Notes under the pieces: generated by a model
The model's database searches: none
What the model saw: only the letters and a program-made list of their open reading frames with translations
What the model was told of the DNA's origin: nothing
Shown: positions 23,747 through 34,054 of the stretch, piece by piece
Position numbering within the stretch: the stretch's first letter is position 1
How the letters are laid out: each line of letters starts with the position of its first letter
Source of the DNA: Ciceribacter sichuanensis
Lineage (GTDB): Bacteria; Pseudomonadota; Alphaproteobacteria; Rhizobiales; Rhizobiaceae
Length of the DNA stretch: 64,000 nucleotides
NCBI RefSeq assembly: GCF_024055605.1
Contig: NZ_JAMXLX010000006.1
Coordinates: 62,001 to 126,000 of the forward strand
Direction of reading: 5' to 3'
Position numbers and translations under genes: made by a program

Positions 23747-25426
23747 TCAGCGCTTGCGCAGTCCTGACGCAACCTCAGTGAAGGCCGACTCCATACAATT
23801 GAAATTGCCACGTAATTGACCATTGTCAACAACAAGTATGCGATCGGAAATTTCAACTTCGCGTAAGCTGTGGGTCGCAATCAGGATGGTGCGCCCTCCC
23901 CTTGCGGCTGCCAGGCGCGCCACGATGTCGCGGGCGGTCTCCGCATCCAGCGCTTCGGTCGGTTCGTCGAGCAGCAGGAGGGCCGCATCGGTGAGCAGCA
24001 GGCGTGCCAGCGACAACCGCCGCCTCTCGCCGCCGGAAAGACCCGATCCGCCCTCCCCGAGCCAGGTTTCGAGCCCCTGCGGCAGGGCTTTCACGGTTTC
24101 CGCAAGGCCTGCGGCCTCAAGTGCGGCCCAAAGCTCGGCTTCGGTCGCCTGCGGTTTCGCAAGCCGGAGATTGCCGGAGAGCGTATCGGCGAAAAGCTCG
24201 ACATGCTGGGTGAGAAGGCTTGCCGGCTGCGTCGCAAAGCGGCCGGCTTCGGCTTCGATCTCGCCTGCTATCAGCGCCATTAGCGTCGATTTTCCCGCCC
24301 CGCTCGGGCCGGTCAGCGCCACGATTTCGCCCGCCGGGATTGCGAGCGACAAACCTGACAGCGCCGGACGGCTCGCGCCCGGATGCCGGACGACGATATT
24401 CTCGGCCAGAAGAGCGAGCCCGGGCGGCGGTGCCGCGATGGCGATCTCCTGCGGAGTTTCGTCGAGACGCGGCGCGATGCGGCGGGCGGCGGCAAGAATG
24501 CGTCCCGCCTCCAGCGCCCCGCGTTTCAGGGCCGTGAACGGCTCGACGGCGGCAAGCGCCAGAAGCAGGGCGAAGGCGGCTATGGGTACGCCGATGACAT
24601 CAGTCTCGACCAGCAAGGCGAGGGCCACGAGAAGACAGCCACCGATGACAGGTGCGAGAGCCGAAAGGCCGAAGCCGGCCATCGTCTCGATGCGGTTCAG
24701 CCGGTCGTCGGTCTCAGCCAGCCGGGTTTCCGCCGCCTCGACATTGGCGCGCGATGCCTCGAGGCGGCCGGCCATCAGGAGATCGGTGGCGCCGGCGATC
24801 ATGTCGATAACCCGGCCGCGCACGGCCTCAAGCGCTGCAGCGCGAAGTCGGGCCGGTTTTTCCGCCTTCAGCGCAGAGATCGTCGCAATGCCGAAGCCCG
24901 CCACGACGGGAAACAGGCCGACCGCAAGCGCGATGCGGCCATCGATGAAGGCGAGCGAGAGGACGGCGAACAGCGCCGAGGCCAGCGCCACTCCAGCCGG
25001 CACCAGAAGCCGCAGGTAAAGCCCGTCGAGCGCATCGACATCCAGCGTCAGCCGGAAGAGCAGGCGCGCGGGGCGAAGCGCCAGCGCACGCGCCGAGCGC
25101 GCCGTGGCGAAGGTTCGAAACAGCGTTTCCCGCATGCCGGCAAGCACCGAGAGCGTCGCGTCATGGGTGACGACGCGCTCGCCATAGCGGGCGGCGGTGC
25201 GAAACAGCGCGAGAAAGCGAATGCCGGCCGAGGGCGCGAAGACATCGAAGGCGAGCGCGGTCGCGGTCGTGAGGCCCGCAAAGGCCGTTGCCGTGATGAA
25301 CCAGCCGGAGAGCGAAAGCAGGGCGATCCCGGCAATCGCGGTCAGTGCTGCGAGCAGGAAGCCCAGTGCCATCGCCAGCCGCTTTTCCTTGAGGAACCGG
25401 CGAAGAACCACGAGAAGCGGCCTCAT
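23747..25426 (-). CDS. cydC: Heterodimeric thiol/haem exporter subunit CydC
   Basis: 559 residues: an N-terminal membrane domain (about 1-310) followed by an ATPase domain with Walker A GPSGAGKST, signature LSGGERRRLSLARL and Walker B LLLLDEPTEALD. CydDC exports glutathione/cysteine (and has been linked to haem) across the inner membrane and is required to assemble cytochrome bd. The start ATG 25426 overlaps the cydD stop (ATGA). The last 20 or so residues after VDNGQL are an unusual tail (ESAFTEVASGLRKR), and the DNA there contains an FNR-like palindrome. Confidence 0.93.
   Translation of the reverse strand: MRPLLVVLRRFLKEKRLAMALGFLLAALTAIAGIALLSLSGWFITATAFAGLTTATALAFDVFAPSAGIRFLALFRTAARYGERVVTHDATLSVLAGMRETLFRTFATARSARALALRPARLLFRLTLDVDALDGLYLRLLVPAGVALASALFAVLSLAFIDGRIALAVGLFPVVAGFGIATISALKAEKPARLRAAALEAVRGRVIDMIAGATDLLMAGRLEASRANVEAAETRLAETDDRLNRIETMAGFGLSALAPVIGGCLLVALALLVETDVIGVPIAAFALLLALAAVEPFTALKRGALEAGRILAAARRIAPRLDETPQEIAIAAPPPGLALLAENIVVRHPGASRPALSGLSLAIPAGEIVALTGPSGAGKSTLMALIAGEIEAEAGRFATQPASLLTQHVELFADTLSGNLRLAKPQATEAELWAALEAAGLAETVKALPQGLETWLGEGGSGLSGGERRRLSLARLLLTDAALLLLDEPTEALDAETARDIVARLAAARGGRTILIATHSLREVEISDRILVVDNGQLRGNFNCMESAFTEVASGLRKR
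23816..23829. promoter_or_regulatory. FNR/FixK-like palindrome inside the 3' end of cydC
   Basis: Perfect TTGAC-CATT-GTCAA, which fits the TTGAY-N4-RTCAA anaerobox. It falls in codons for VDNGQL of CydC, about 154 bp before the small exported protein gene and 610 bp before cydA. It could drive an internal low-oxygen promoter for the distal cyd genes, or be a coding coincidence. Confidence 0.35.
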
Positions 25427-27195
25427 GCACCCTCCTCCGCCGCAAGCGCCACGATCCGGTCCATGCGCGCGGCAAGCACCACATCATGGGTGACGACGAC
25501 GAGCGTTCTTCCCTTTGCGAGGTCGAGCAGGCTGTCCGTCACCAGATCGGCCGTGACAGCATCGAGATGGGCCGTCGGCTCGTCGGCGAGGATCAGCCGT
25601 GCCTTCGTGGAGGCGGCGGCGCGGGCAATGGCAAGCCGCACGATCTCGCCGCCGGAAAGGCCCGTTCCGCCCTCGCCGAGCGGCGCACGGCCATGGCTTT
25701 CGGCAACATGGGAAAGACGTGAAACGGCAAGCGCGGAGGCCACCGCCCCGGCATCGACCTCGTCCCGGCCGAGCGACACGTTTGTGGCGATTGAGCCGGA
25801 AAAGACATGGGCGGATTGCCCGATCCAGGCGATTTCACAAGCTTCCCGCGCTGCCGCCGGCGAGTGTCCCGAGAGCAGCAGCGATCCGGCCTCCGGCGCG
25901 GCAAGCCCGGCGATCAGCGACAGCAGGGTCGATTTGCCCGCGCCGCTCGGCGCCATGATGGCGATCTTCTCTCCCGGTGCGACGGAAAGAGAGAAAGCCT
26001 CGAGCGTTGGGGCTTCCCGGCCCGGATGGGTGTAGCGCAGGTTTTCCGCAAGAAGGGCGGCTTCGCTCTGGCGTGAGAATGAAGCGTCGTCTGAGGTGTC
26101 GCAGGATTTCGGCAGGGGCATGCCCTGTTCGGCAAGCGCCGTCAGTGCCTTGTGGGCGGCTTCGCCGGCGGCCCGGTCGTGCCAGACGGCAGAAAGCTCC
26201 CGCAACGGCTCGAAAAAGGCGGGCGCAACCATCAGCACGAACAGGCCCTCGGAAAGCGTCAGCTTACCGCCCCACGCGCCGAACCCGATGAAGCTGAGCA
26301 GGTGAAAGCCGACATAGACGGCGGTGAGCGCCACCCCGAGTGCGGAAAAAAGCTCCAGCGTCGCAGACGTGAGGAAGGCGATCTTCAACACCGCCATGGT
26401 GCGCCGCTTCAGGTCGTCCGCCTCGACGCGCAGGCGCTTTGCCGTATCGGACACCGCGCCGAGCGTGCGGATGGTCGCAAGACCCCTCAGACGATCGATG
26501 AGGAAGGCGTTGATATCGCCCATGCGGGAAAGCTGCTTTTCGCTGGCCTTCTGCGCCCCCATGCCGACCAGCGCCATGAACAGCGGAATGACCGGCGCCG
26601 TCAGGAGCAGCGCCAGTGCCGCGATCCACGAGAAAGGCAGGATCGTCGCGACGATGACGAGCGGCACGACCACGGCCTTCATTCTGGCCGGCACATAGCG
26701 GGAGAGCCAGGGCGTGATCATTTCCGCCTGTTCGGCGATCACGCTCGCCGCCTGCCCGGAGGAAGGACGGCCGATATCGACCGGCGAGCGGGCCGCAAGG
26801 GCTGCAAGCGCGCTCACGCGGCTGGTGGTGAGTTCGCGCCGGGCGGAGGTGAAGGCAAGACGGCCGGACAGCGCGTCAAGCGCTGCACGCAGCAGTCCGA
26901 ACAGGATAAAGCCGATGGCGTCGTAAACCACGCCGGAAACGCCCGCTCCATCCGCCATCCGCCCGATGGCATGGGCGGCAAACCCGGCCTGCGGCAGCCA
27001 GCAGAGCGGAGCGATCACGGCAAGCGCCACCGCGACCCTGCCGGGACCGGCAAGCGCGCCTTTCGCGCCCGACCGGCTGCGGCCGGTTTTCCTCGAAACA
27101 TTCGGCAATATGGCGGTTTCCGTCGATCCCGTTGATCGTTTGCCGCTGGATATACGAAGGCATCCCGCGGGCCGCAAGCGGCTAAATGTCGCCAT
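25423..27195 (-). CDS. cydD: Heterodimeric thiol/haem exporter subunit CydD
   Basis: About 590 residues: transmembrane domain followed by an ATPase domain with Walker A APSGAGKST, signature LSGGEIVRLAIARA and Walker B LILADEPTAHLD. It pairs with CydC. The family-like sequence begins only around residue 50 (KGALAGPGRVAVALAVIAP), so the first 45-50 basic, polar residues may be untranslated. The ATG at 27195 and a GTG at 27198 are the only good upstream starts I see, with a TTG near residue 32 as an alternative. First gene of cydD-cydC-orf-cydA-cydB-cydX, divergent from the N-ATPase operon. Confidence 0.9.
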   Translation of the reverse strand: MATFSRLRPAGCLRISSGKRSTGSTETAILPNVSRKTGRSRSGAKGALAGPGRVAVALAVIAPLCWLPQAGFAAHAIGRMADGAGVSGVVYDAIGFILFGLLRAALDALSGRLAFTSARRELTTSRVSALAALAARSPVDIGRPSSGQAASVIAEQAEMITPWLSRYVPARMKAVVVPLVIVATILPFSWIAALALLLTAPVIPLFMALVGMGAQKASEKQLSRMGDINAFLIDRLRGLATIRTLGAVSDTAKRLRVEADDLKRRTMAVLKIAFLTSATLELFSALGVALTAVYVGFHLLSFIGFGAWGGKLTLSEGLFVLMVAPAFFEPLRELSAVWHDRAAGEAAHKALTALAEQGMPLPKSCDTSDDASFSRQSEAALLAENLRYTHPGREAPTLEAFSLSVAPGEKIAIMAPSGAGKSTLLSLIAGLAAPEAGSLLLSGHSPAAAREACEIAWIGQSAHVFSGSIATNVSLGRDEVDAGAVASALAVSRLSHVAESHGRAPLGEGGTGLSGGEIVRLAIARAAASTKARLILADEPTAHLDAVTADLVTDSLLDLAKGRTLVVVTHDVVLAARMDRIVALAAEEGA

Positions 27196-27312
27196 CACAT
27201 GGCGGCTTCGGGCGGCTTCGAGTTGAGGCGCGGCTAATATGCAATCGCGTGCCTTGCCAGTTGCGGCGATGCGCTGTCTACTCCGGGCGAAGGATTGCGT
27301 GCGTCGTCGAAC

Positions 27313-27326
27313 TTGACTGAGGTCAA
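27313..27326. promoter_or_regulatory. FNR/FixK-type anaerobox between cydD and the N-ATPase operon
   Basis: Perfect palindrome TTGAC-TGAG-GTCAA. Its centre is about 125 bp from the cydD start and about 68 bp from the atpD start. For class II activation (site near -41.5) it would place an atp start point near 27361, and a CATGAT at 27344-27349 could serve as a -10 element. The 190-bp gap 27199-27387 holds no other clear feature. Confidence 0.7.
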
Positions 27327-27348
27327 GGCAGGTTTGTGCGGTGCATGA

Positions 27349-29293
<1,945 letters not shown>

Positions 29294-29297
<4 letters not shown>

Positions 29298-29596
29298 CGC
29301 CCCCGATAAAGCCCCCGCGGGGAGAGCAGGATGAGGAGAAACTGACCGAAGTCGCCCGCCGGGCCGCAGCGCGCGAACGGCAGGGCGAAAAGGACCCGGA
29401 GCCCTCGCTCGGCGCAAGGCTCGGCCAGATCGGCATTCTCGGCTGGAGCATCGTGGTGCCGACGCTGCTGGCGCTGGTGGTCGGCCGCTGGCTCGACCGG
29501 ACGTTTGCGACCGGGGTGTTCTTCACCGCCCCGCTGATCATGATCGGCGCGGCGCTCGGCCTGCGCTCCGCGTGGAAATGGATGCACCGCCAATGA
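29294..29596 (+). CDS. atpQ: N-ATPase-specific membrane protein AtpQ (AtpZ/AtpI-like)
   Basis: 100 residues: a charged N-terminal half (residues 1-45), then two hydrophobic helices (SIVVPTLLALVVGRWLDR and FFTAPLIMIGAALGLRSAW). It resembles the AtpZ/AtpI family of small membrane proteins that help c-ring assembly or Mg2+/Ca2+ handling. AtpQ is one of the two extra membrane genes that define N-ATPase operons. ATGA overlaps on both sides (29294 and 29593). Confidence 0.88.
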
Positions 29597-29889
29597 TCGA
29601 TACCCTTTTCGCCAGCGCCAACGGCATGCTCGCCCTCAAGGCGCTGGTCGGCCTTGCGGTCGGCGGCCTTCTCGGCCTCGTGCATTTCGGCATGCTCTGG
29701 TGGAACACCCGCTATTTCGCCGGCGGCGAGGTACTGCGCGCCTTCGTCATGCAGATCGGGCGGTTCGCCGTGCTGGCGGTCGCGCTTTACGGCGTCTCCC
29801 GGCTCGGCGCGCTTGCGCTTCTTTGCGCAGCACTCGGCATGCTGATCGTGCGCGGCGTGATCCTGCGACGCGTCAGGAGCATGCCATGA
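29593..29889 (+). CDS. atpR: N-ATPase-specific membrane protein AtpR
   Basis: 98 residues with three hydrophobic segments (about 13-31, 43-60 and 66-85) and the conserved FGMLWWNTRYF stretch between the first two. The name follows position and pattern in N-ATPase operons. Proposed to work with AtpQ in assembling or gating the membrane sector; its biochemical role is not established. The start at 29593 overlaps atpQ and the stop overlaps atpB. An in-frame upstream ATG at 29572 would extend it into atpQ and is rejected. Confidence 0.87.
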   Translation: MIDTLFASANGMLALKALVGLAVGGLLGLVHFGMLWWNTRYFAGGEVLRAFVMQIGRFAVLAVALYGVSRLGALALLCAALGMLIVRGVILRRVRSMP

Positions 29890-30632
29890 ACTCGCCGCTT
29901 GCCATCGAGCCGCTGTTTCACATTGGCCCCGTGCCAATCACCCAGCCGGTGGTCGTCACCTGGGTGATCATGCTGCTGCTCGGCCTCGGCTCGTGGCTGG
30001 TGACGCGGCGGCTGTCGCTCGAGCCTTCCCGCAAGCAGGCATTTCTGGAAATGGTGGTGGAGACCATCGACGCGCAGGTGCGCGACACCATGCAGGCCGA
30101 TCCCCGGCCCTATCGCGCGCTGATCGGCTCGCTGTTCATCTATGTGCTTGTCGCCAACTGGTCGTCGCTGGTGCCGGGCATCGAGCCGCCGACCGCCCAT
30201 ATCGAAACGGATGCGGCGCTGGCGCTGATCGTGCTTGCGGCGACCATCGGTTACGGCGTTCGCGCGCTCGGTCTTGCCGGTTACCTGAAGACCTTCGCCG
30301 AGCCGAGCTGGGTGATGATCCCGCTCAACATCGTCGAGCAGATCACCCGGACGTTCTCGCTGATCGTGCGCCTGTTCGGCAATGTGATGAGCGGCGTCTT
30401 CGTCGTCGGCATCGTGCTGTCGCTCGCCGGCCTTCTCGTGCCCATTCCGCTGATGGCGCTCGATCTGCTGACCGGTGCCGTGCAGGCCTACATCTTCGCG
30501 GTGCTGTCGACCGTCTTCATCGGCGCGGCGATCAGCGAGCCGGCATCCGCGTCTCAGGAAAAACCGTCCGAACCAACCCCCGCCCCTCAACCTGCCCCCC
30601 TGTCATCTGCCAAGGAACAGAAGTCCCCATGA
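29886..30632 (+). CDS. atpB: N-type ATPase subunit a
   Basis: 248 residues, five to six helices. The essential stator arginine is present as Arg162 in FSLIVRLFGN. Other markers are the loop NWSSLVPGIEPPTAHIETD and the last helix VQAYIFAVLSTVFIGAA with its conserved Gln/Tyr. The C-terminal 35 residues are a Pro/Ser/Glu-rich tail. Subunit a provides the ion half-channels against the c ring. The start at 29886 overlaps atpR (ATGA) and the stop overlaps atpE (ATGA). Confidence 0.93.
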   Translation: MNSPLAIEPLFHIGPVPITQPVVVTWVIMLLLGLGSWLVTRRLSLEPSRKQAFLEMVVETIDAQVRDTMQADPRPYRALIGSLFIYVLVANWSSLVPGIEPPTAHIETDAALALIVLAATIGYGVRALGLAGYLKTFAEPSWVMIPLNIVEQITRTFSLIVRLFGNVMSGVFVVGIVLSLAGLLVPIPLMALDLLTGAVQAYIFAVLSTVFIGAAISEPASASQEKPSEPTPAPQPAPLSSAKEQKSP

Positions 30633-30877
30633 ACGTGATCGGTATCGTCTCAATCATCGCGGCAGCACTTGCCGTTTCCTTCGGAGCCATCGGTCCGGCG
30701 CTGGCCGAAGGACGCGCGGTCGCCGCCGCCATGGACGCCATCGCCCGCCAGCCGGAAGCGGCGGGCACCCTGTCGCGCACCCTGTTCGTCGGTCTGGCGA
30801 TGATCGAGACCATGGCGATCTACTGCCTCGTCATCGCGCTGCTGGTGCTCTTCGCCAACCCTTACGCCACTGCCTGA
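30629..30877 (+). CDS. atpE: N-type ATPase subunit c (rotor ring)
   Basis: 82-residue hairpin of two helices joined by the polar loop ARQPEA. Helix 2 carries the ion-carrying carboxylate Glu60 (MIETMAIY) followed by Thr61 and Tyr65. Helix 1 has Glu27 (ALAEGRA) where the Na+ enzyme of Ilyobacter has Gln. So each subunit offers two carboxylates, as in described N-type c rings. ET rather than ES leaves a Na+-type ligand set possible, but the pattern alone does not settle Na+ against H+. Starts in an ATGA overlap with atpB. Confidence 0.94.
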   Translation: MNVIGIVSIIAAALAVSFGAIGPALAEGRAVAAAMDAIARQPEAAGTLSRTLFVGLAMIETMAIYCLVIALLVLFANPYATA

Positions 30878-30890
30878 GGCCCCGCGCGCC

Positions 30891-31634
30891 ATGCACATCG
30901 ACTGGTGGACCCTCGCCCTTCAGACGATCAATGTCCTCGTGCTCGTCTGGATCCTGCAGCGCTTCCTGCTGAAACCCGTTGCCGCGATCATCGAGGCGCG
31001 GCAGGCCGCAGCCGCAAAGCTGCTGGCGGATGCCGAAGGCGTGAAAGCGGCCGCCGAGGCGGAACGGCAGAAGGCGAGCGAAGAAGCGGCAAAGACCGCC
31101 GCTGGTCGCGACGAGGTGCTGAAGGCCGCCGCAGCCCAGGGCGAGACGGCGCGGGCCGCGATGCTCGCCGATGCCCGCAACGAGGCGGACAAGTTGAGGC
31201 TTGCCGCCAATGCCGAGATCGAGCGCAGCCGCAAGGAAAACGCCGTTGCCGACGAGGCCCATGCCCGCGCGCTCGCCGTCGACATCGCCCGCAAGCTCTT
31301 TTCCCGCCTGCCCGATGACGCCAAGGTTTCGGGCTTCATCGACGGCCTTGCCGATGCGGTCGCGGCCTTGCCGCAGGAAAGCCGGTCGGGCGTCGCCAAC
31401 GGCGCTCCGCTGGCGCTGAAAGCGCCCCGGCCGCTGACAGCGGCCGAGGAAGAGACCTGCCGCGCGCGCCTGTCCGCCGCGTTCGGCCATCCGGTCGAGA
31501 TTAGCGTGGTCAGCGATCCCGAGCTGATCGCCGGTCTGGAGATCGATACGCGGCATGCGCTGGTGCGCAACAGTTTCCGCGCCGATCTCGACCGCATTGC
31601 CGAGGAACTGGGCCGAGGAGCCGCAACGTCATGA
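30891..31634 (+). CDS. atpF: N-type ATPase subunit b with delta-like C-terminal extension
   Basis: 247 residues, well over the 150-170 of a usual b subunit. Residues 5-27 form the single membrane anchor ([19 protein letters not shown]), about 30-140 a charged Ala-rich coiled coil, and about 180-241 a globular piece ([42 protein letters not shown]) that matches the C-terminal domain of the F1 delta subunit. N-ATPase operons lack atpH; this extension probably takes over delta's job of fixing the stator to the alpha3beta3 head. The stop overlaps the atpA start. Confidence 0.9.
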   Translation: MHIDWWTLALQTINVLVLVWILQRFLLKPVAAIIEARQAAAAKLLADAEGVKAAAEAERQKASEEAAKTAAGRDEVLKAAAAQGETARAAMLADARNEADKLRLAANAEIERSRKENAVADEAHARALAVDIARKLFSRLPDDAKVSGFIDGLADAVAALPQESRSGVANGAPLALKAPRPLTAAEEETCRARLSAAFGHPVEISVVSDPELIAGLEIDTRHALVRNSFRADLDRIAEELGRGAATS

Positions 31635-33172
31635 CGGCAGCAGACAACACCCTCCCCGGCTGGTTCTCCAGGGGCCGCGAAGCCATCGAGCGCGCGGTGC
31701 TCGCGCCCGATGCAGAGGCCGTCGGCCGGGTCGAACATGTCGCCGACGATGTGGCGGCGATTTCCGGCCTGCCGGATGTCAGGCTGAACGAACTCCTGAT
31801 GTTCGACGGCGGGCGCACCGGCTTTGCGCTGACGCTGGATGCCAATGCGATCAGCGCCGTGCTGCTGGATGATGGTGCGGCCATCGAGGCGGGATCGCGG
31901 GTGACGGGAACCGGCGAAGTGGTGCGCGTGCCGGTGGGGCGCGGCCTGCTCGGCCGCGTGGTCGATCCGCTGGGACGTCCGCTCGACGGCGGTCCGCCCA
32001 TCGTTGCGGATGGACATGACCCCATCGAGAAGCCGGCGCCGGCGATCATCGACCGCGATCTCGTCTCGCGCCCTGTCGAAACCGGCATTCTCGTGGTCGA
32101 TGCCCTTTTCGCGCTCGGCCGCGGCCAGCGCGAACTCATCATCGGCGACCGCGCCACCGGCAAGACCGCGATTGCGATCGACGCCATCATCAACCAGAAG
32201 AACAGCGACATCGTCAGCGTCTATGTCGCCGTGGGCCAGCGGGCAACCGCCGTCGAACGCGTCATCGAGGCCGTTCGCAGCCATGGCGCGATGGACCGCT
32301 CCATCTTCGTCGTCGCGCCTGCCTCGTCTTCCCCCGGCCTGCAATGGATCGCGCCGTTTGCCGGCTTCACCATGGCGGAATATTTCCGCGACCGTGGCGG
32401 CCATGCCCTGATCGTCATCGACGATCTCAGCAAGCATGCCGCGACCCATCGCGAACTGGCGCTGCTCACCCGCGAGCCGCCGGGCCGCGAGGCCTATCCG
32501 GGCGATGTCTTCTACCTGCATGCCCGCATGCTGGAGCGGGCCGCGATGCTTTCCGAAAAGCTCGGCGGCGGATCGCTGACGGCGCTGCCGATTGCCGAAA
32601 CCGATGCCGGCAACCTCTCGGCCTATATCCCGACAAACCTGATCTCGATCACCGACGGCCAGATCGTCTTGAATTCCCGCCTGTTCACCGCCAACCAGCG
32701 GCCGGCGGTGGATGTCGGCCTCAGCGTCAGCCGCGTCGGCGGCAAGGCGCAGCATCCGGCGCTGCGTCAGGTCTCCGGCCGGGTCCGTCTGCAATATTCG
32801 CAGTTCCAGGAGCTGGAAATGTTCACCCGCTTCGGCGGCATTTCCGATACCCGCGTCAAGGCGCAGATGCAGCGCGGCGAGCATATCCGCATGCTCTTGT
32901 CGCAGCCGCGCTTTTCCAATCTGAGGATGATCGACCAGATCGCGCTTCTGGCCGCTTTGGATACCGGCGCGCTCGATGCCCTTTCGGCGGCGGAACTCGC
33001 GACACTTCGAACCCGTCTTGCCGCGCATCTCGACGCCCACGCCCCGGCGGCGGCAAGCGCCATTGCCGAAGGAAAGCAGCTCGACGATCAGCAGCGGGCC
33101 GATCTCGTGGCCGCGGTCGAAAGGCTGGTCGCCTCGATTTCCTCCGCGACACCGGTGGACGGAGAGGCGTAA
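31631..33172 (+). CDS. atpA: N-type ATPase alpha subunit
   Basis: 513 residues. Non-catalytic F1 alpha subunit: nucleotide-binding P-loop GDRATGKT (172-179), [53 protein letters not shown], and the conserved [14 protein letters not shown] and [15 protein letters not shown] stretches. The N-terminal helix that normally docks delta is present (ISRG-type REAIERAV), in line with the delta-like tail on atpF. ATGA overlap with atpF. Confidence 0.95.
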   Translation: MTAADNTLPGWFSRGREAIERAVLAPDAEAVGRVEHVADDVAAISGLPDVRLNELLMFDGGRTGFALTLDANAISAVLLDDGAAIEAGSRVTGTGEVVRVPVGRGLLGRVVDPLGRPLDGGPPIVADGHDPIEKPAPAIIDRDLVSRPVETGILVVDALFALGRGQRELIIGDRATGKTAIAIDAIINQKNSDIVSVYVAVGQRATAVERVIEAVRSHGAMDRSIFVVAPASSSPGLQWIAPFAGFTMAEYFRDRGGHALIVIDDLSKHAATHRELALLTREPPGREAYPGDVFYLHARMLERAAMLSEKLGGGSLTALPIAETDAGNLSAYIPTNLISITDGQIVLNSRLFTANQRPAVDVGLSVSRVGGKAQHPALRQVSGRVRLQYSQFQELEMFTRFGGISDTRVKAQMQRGEHIRMLLSQPRFSNLRMIDQIALLAALDTGALDALSAAELATLRTRLAAHLDAHAPAAASAIAEGKQLDDQQRADLVAAVERLVASISSATPVDGEA

Positions 33173-33175
33173 GTC

Positions 33176-34030
33176 ATGGCCGAGCGGCTCGCCAATCTCG
33201 AGGTCCGGATCGGCTCGGTGCGCCAGCTTTCGACGGTGGTTACCGCCATGCGCGGCATTGCTGTCGCCCGTTCGCGCGAGGCTCGCGAGCGGCTGGACGG
33301 CATCCGCGCCTATGCCGCCTCGATTGCTGCGGCCATCGGCGAGGCCCTGTCGCTGCTGCCGGAACCGCCGCCTTCCGCCACCGATGGCGGCCGCCACGCC
33401 ATCGTCGCCTTTTGCGCCGAGCAGGGCTTTGCCGGCACCTTCAACGAGCGCGTTCTCGATGCTGTCGGGGCGCTCACCGAGGCCGAGGGCGAACGGCCGC
33501 ACTCCCTTTTTCTGATCGGGGATCGCGGGCTGATGGTTGCCGACGAGCGCGGGCTCGGGATCGACTGGTCGACCCGGATGATCTCCCATGTCGTTGAGGC
33601 CGCCGAGCTTGCCGAGCGCATCGTCCAGGCGCTGGACGACCGGCTGGAGAGCGAGGACATCACCGAGGTCACCATCGTCCATACCGGGCTTTCGCAGGGT
33701 GCAAGGACCGACATGGTGGTGAAGCGCCTGATCCCCTTCGACTACAGCCGTTTCCAGACCGCCCGGCCGGCGGACCCGCCGCTGATTACCTTGCCGCCGC
33801 AGCGTCTCGTCGATGGGCTGGCGCAGGAATATGTCTTCGCCGAACTCTGCGAAGCCGCGATCATATCCTTTGCCGCCGAAAACGAGGCGCGCACCCGCGC
33901 CATGATCGCCGCGAAGAACAATGTCGGCAAGACGCTGGACGAGCTGACGGCCCTTTCCCGCCAGCTTCGCCAGGAGGAAATCACCAACGAGGTGATCGAA
34001 CTCGCCGGCCGTCGCGGCGACGAGGCGTAA
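33176..34030 (+). CDS. atpG: N-type ATPase gamma subunit
   Basis: 284 residues. Central rotor shaft: N-terminal helix LANLEVRIGSVRQLSTVVTAMRGIA and C-terminal helix AMIAAKNNVGKTLDELTALSRQLRQEEITNEVIEL, the two gamma hallmarks. The N-terminal motif is more divergent than housekeeping gamma (VTAMRGIAVAR in place of TKAMKMVAAAK). Starts 3 nt after the atpA stop and is the last gene of the operon; the convergent lysR ends 24 nt later. I see no clear terminator in that gap. Confidence 0.93.
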   Translation: MAERLANLEVRIGSVRQLSTVVTAMRGIAVARSREARERLDGIRAYAASIAAAIGEALSLLPEPPPSATDGGRHAIVAFCAEQGFAGTFNERVLDAVGALTEAEGERPHSLFLIGDRGLMVADERGLGIDWSTRMISHVVEAAELAERIVQALDDRLESEDITEVTIVHTGLSQGARTDMVVKRLIPFDYSRFQTARPADPPLITLPPQRLVDGLAQEYVFAELCEAAIISFAAENEARTRAMIAAKNNVGKTLDELTALSRQLRQEEITNEVIELAGRRGDEA

Positions 34031-34054
34031 GGCGGGCTCACCCTTTTCCGGCGA

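Noticed and set aside
30920..33682. A 920-codon open frame antisense to atpF, atpA and atpG
   Set aside because: It mirrors strongly conserved ATPase genes; the translation is low-complexity (Arg/Gly/Asp/His-rich) and typical of the complementary frame in GC-rich genes.
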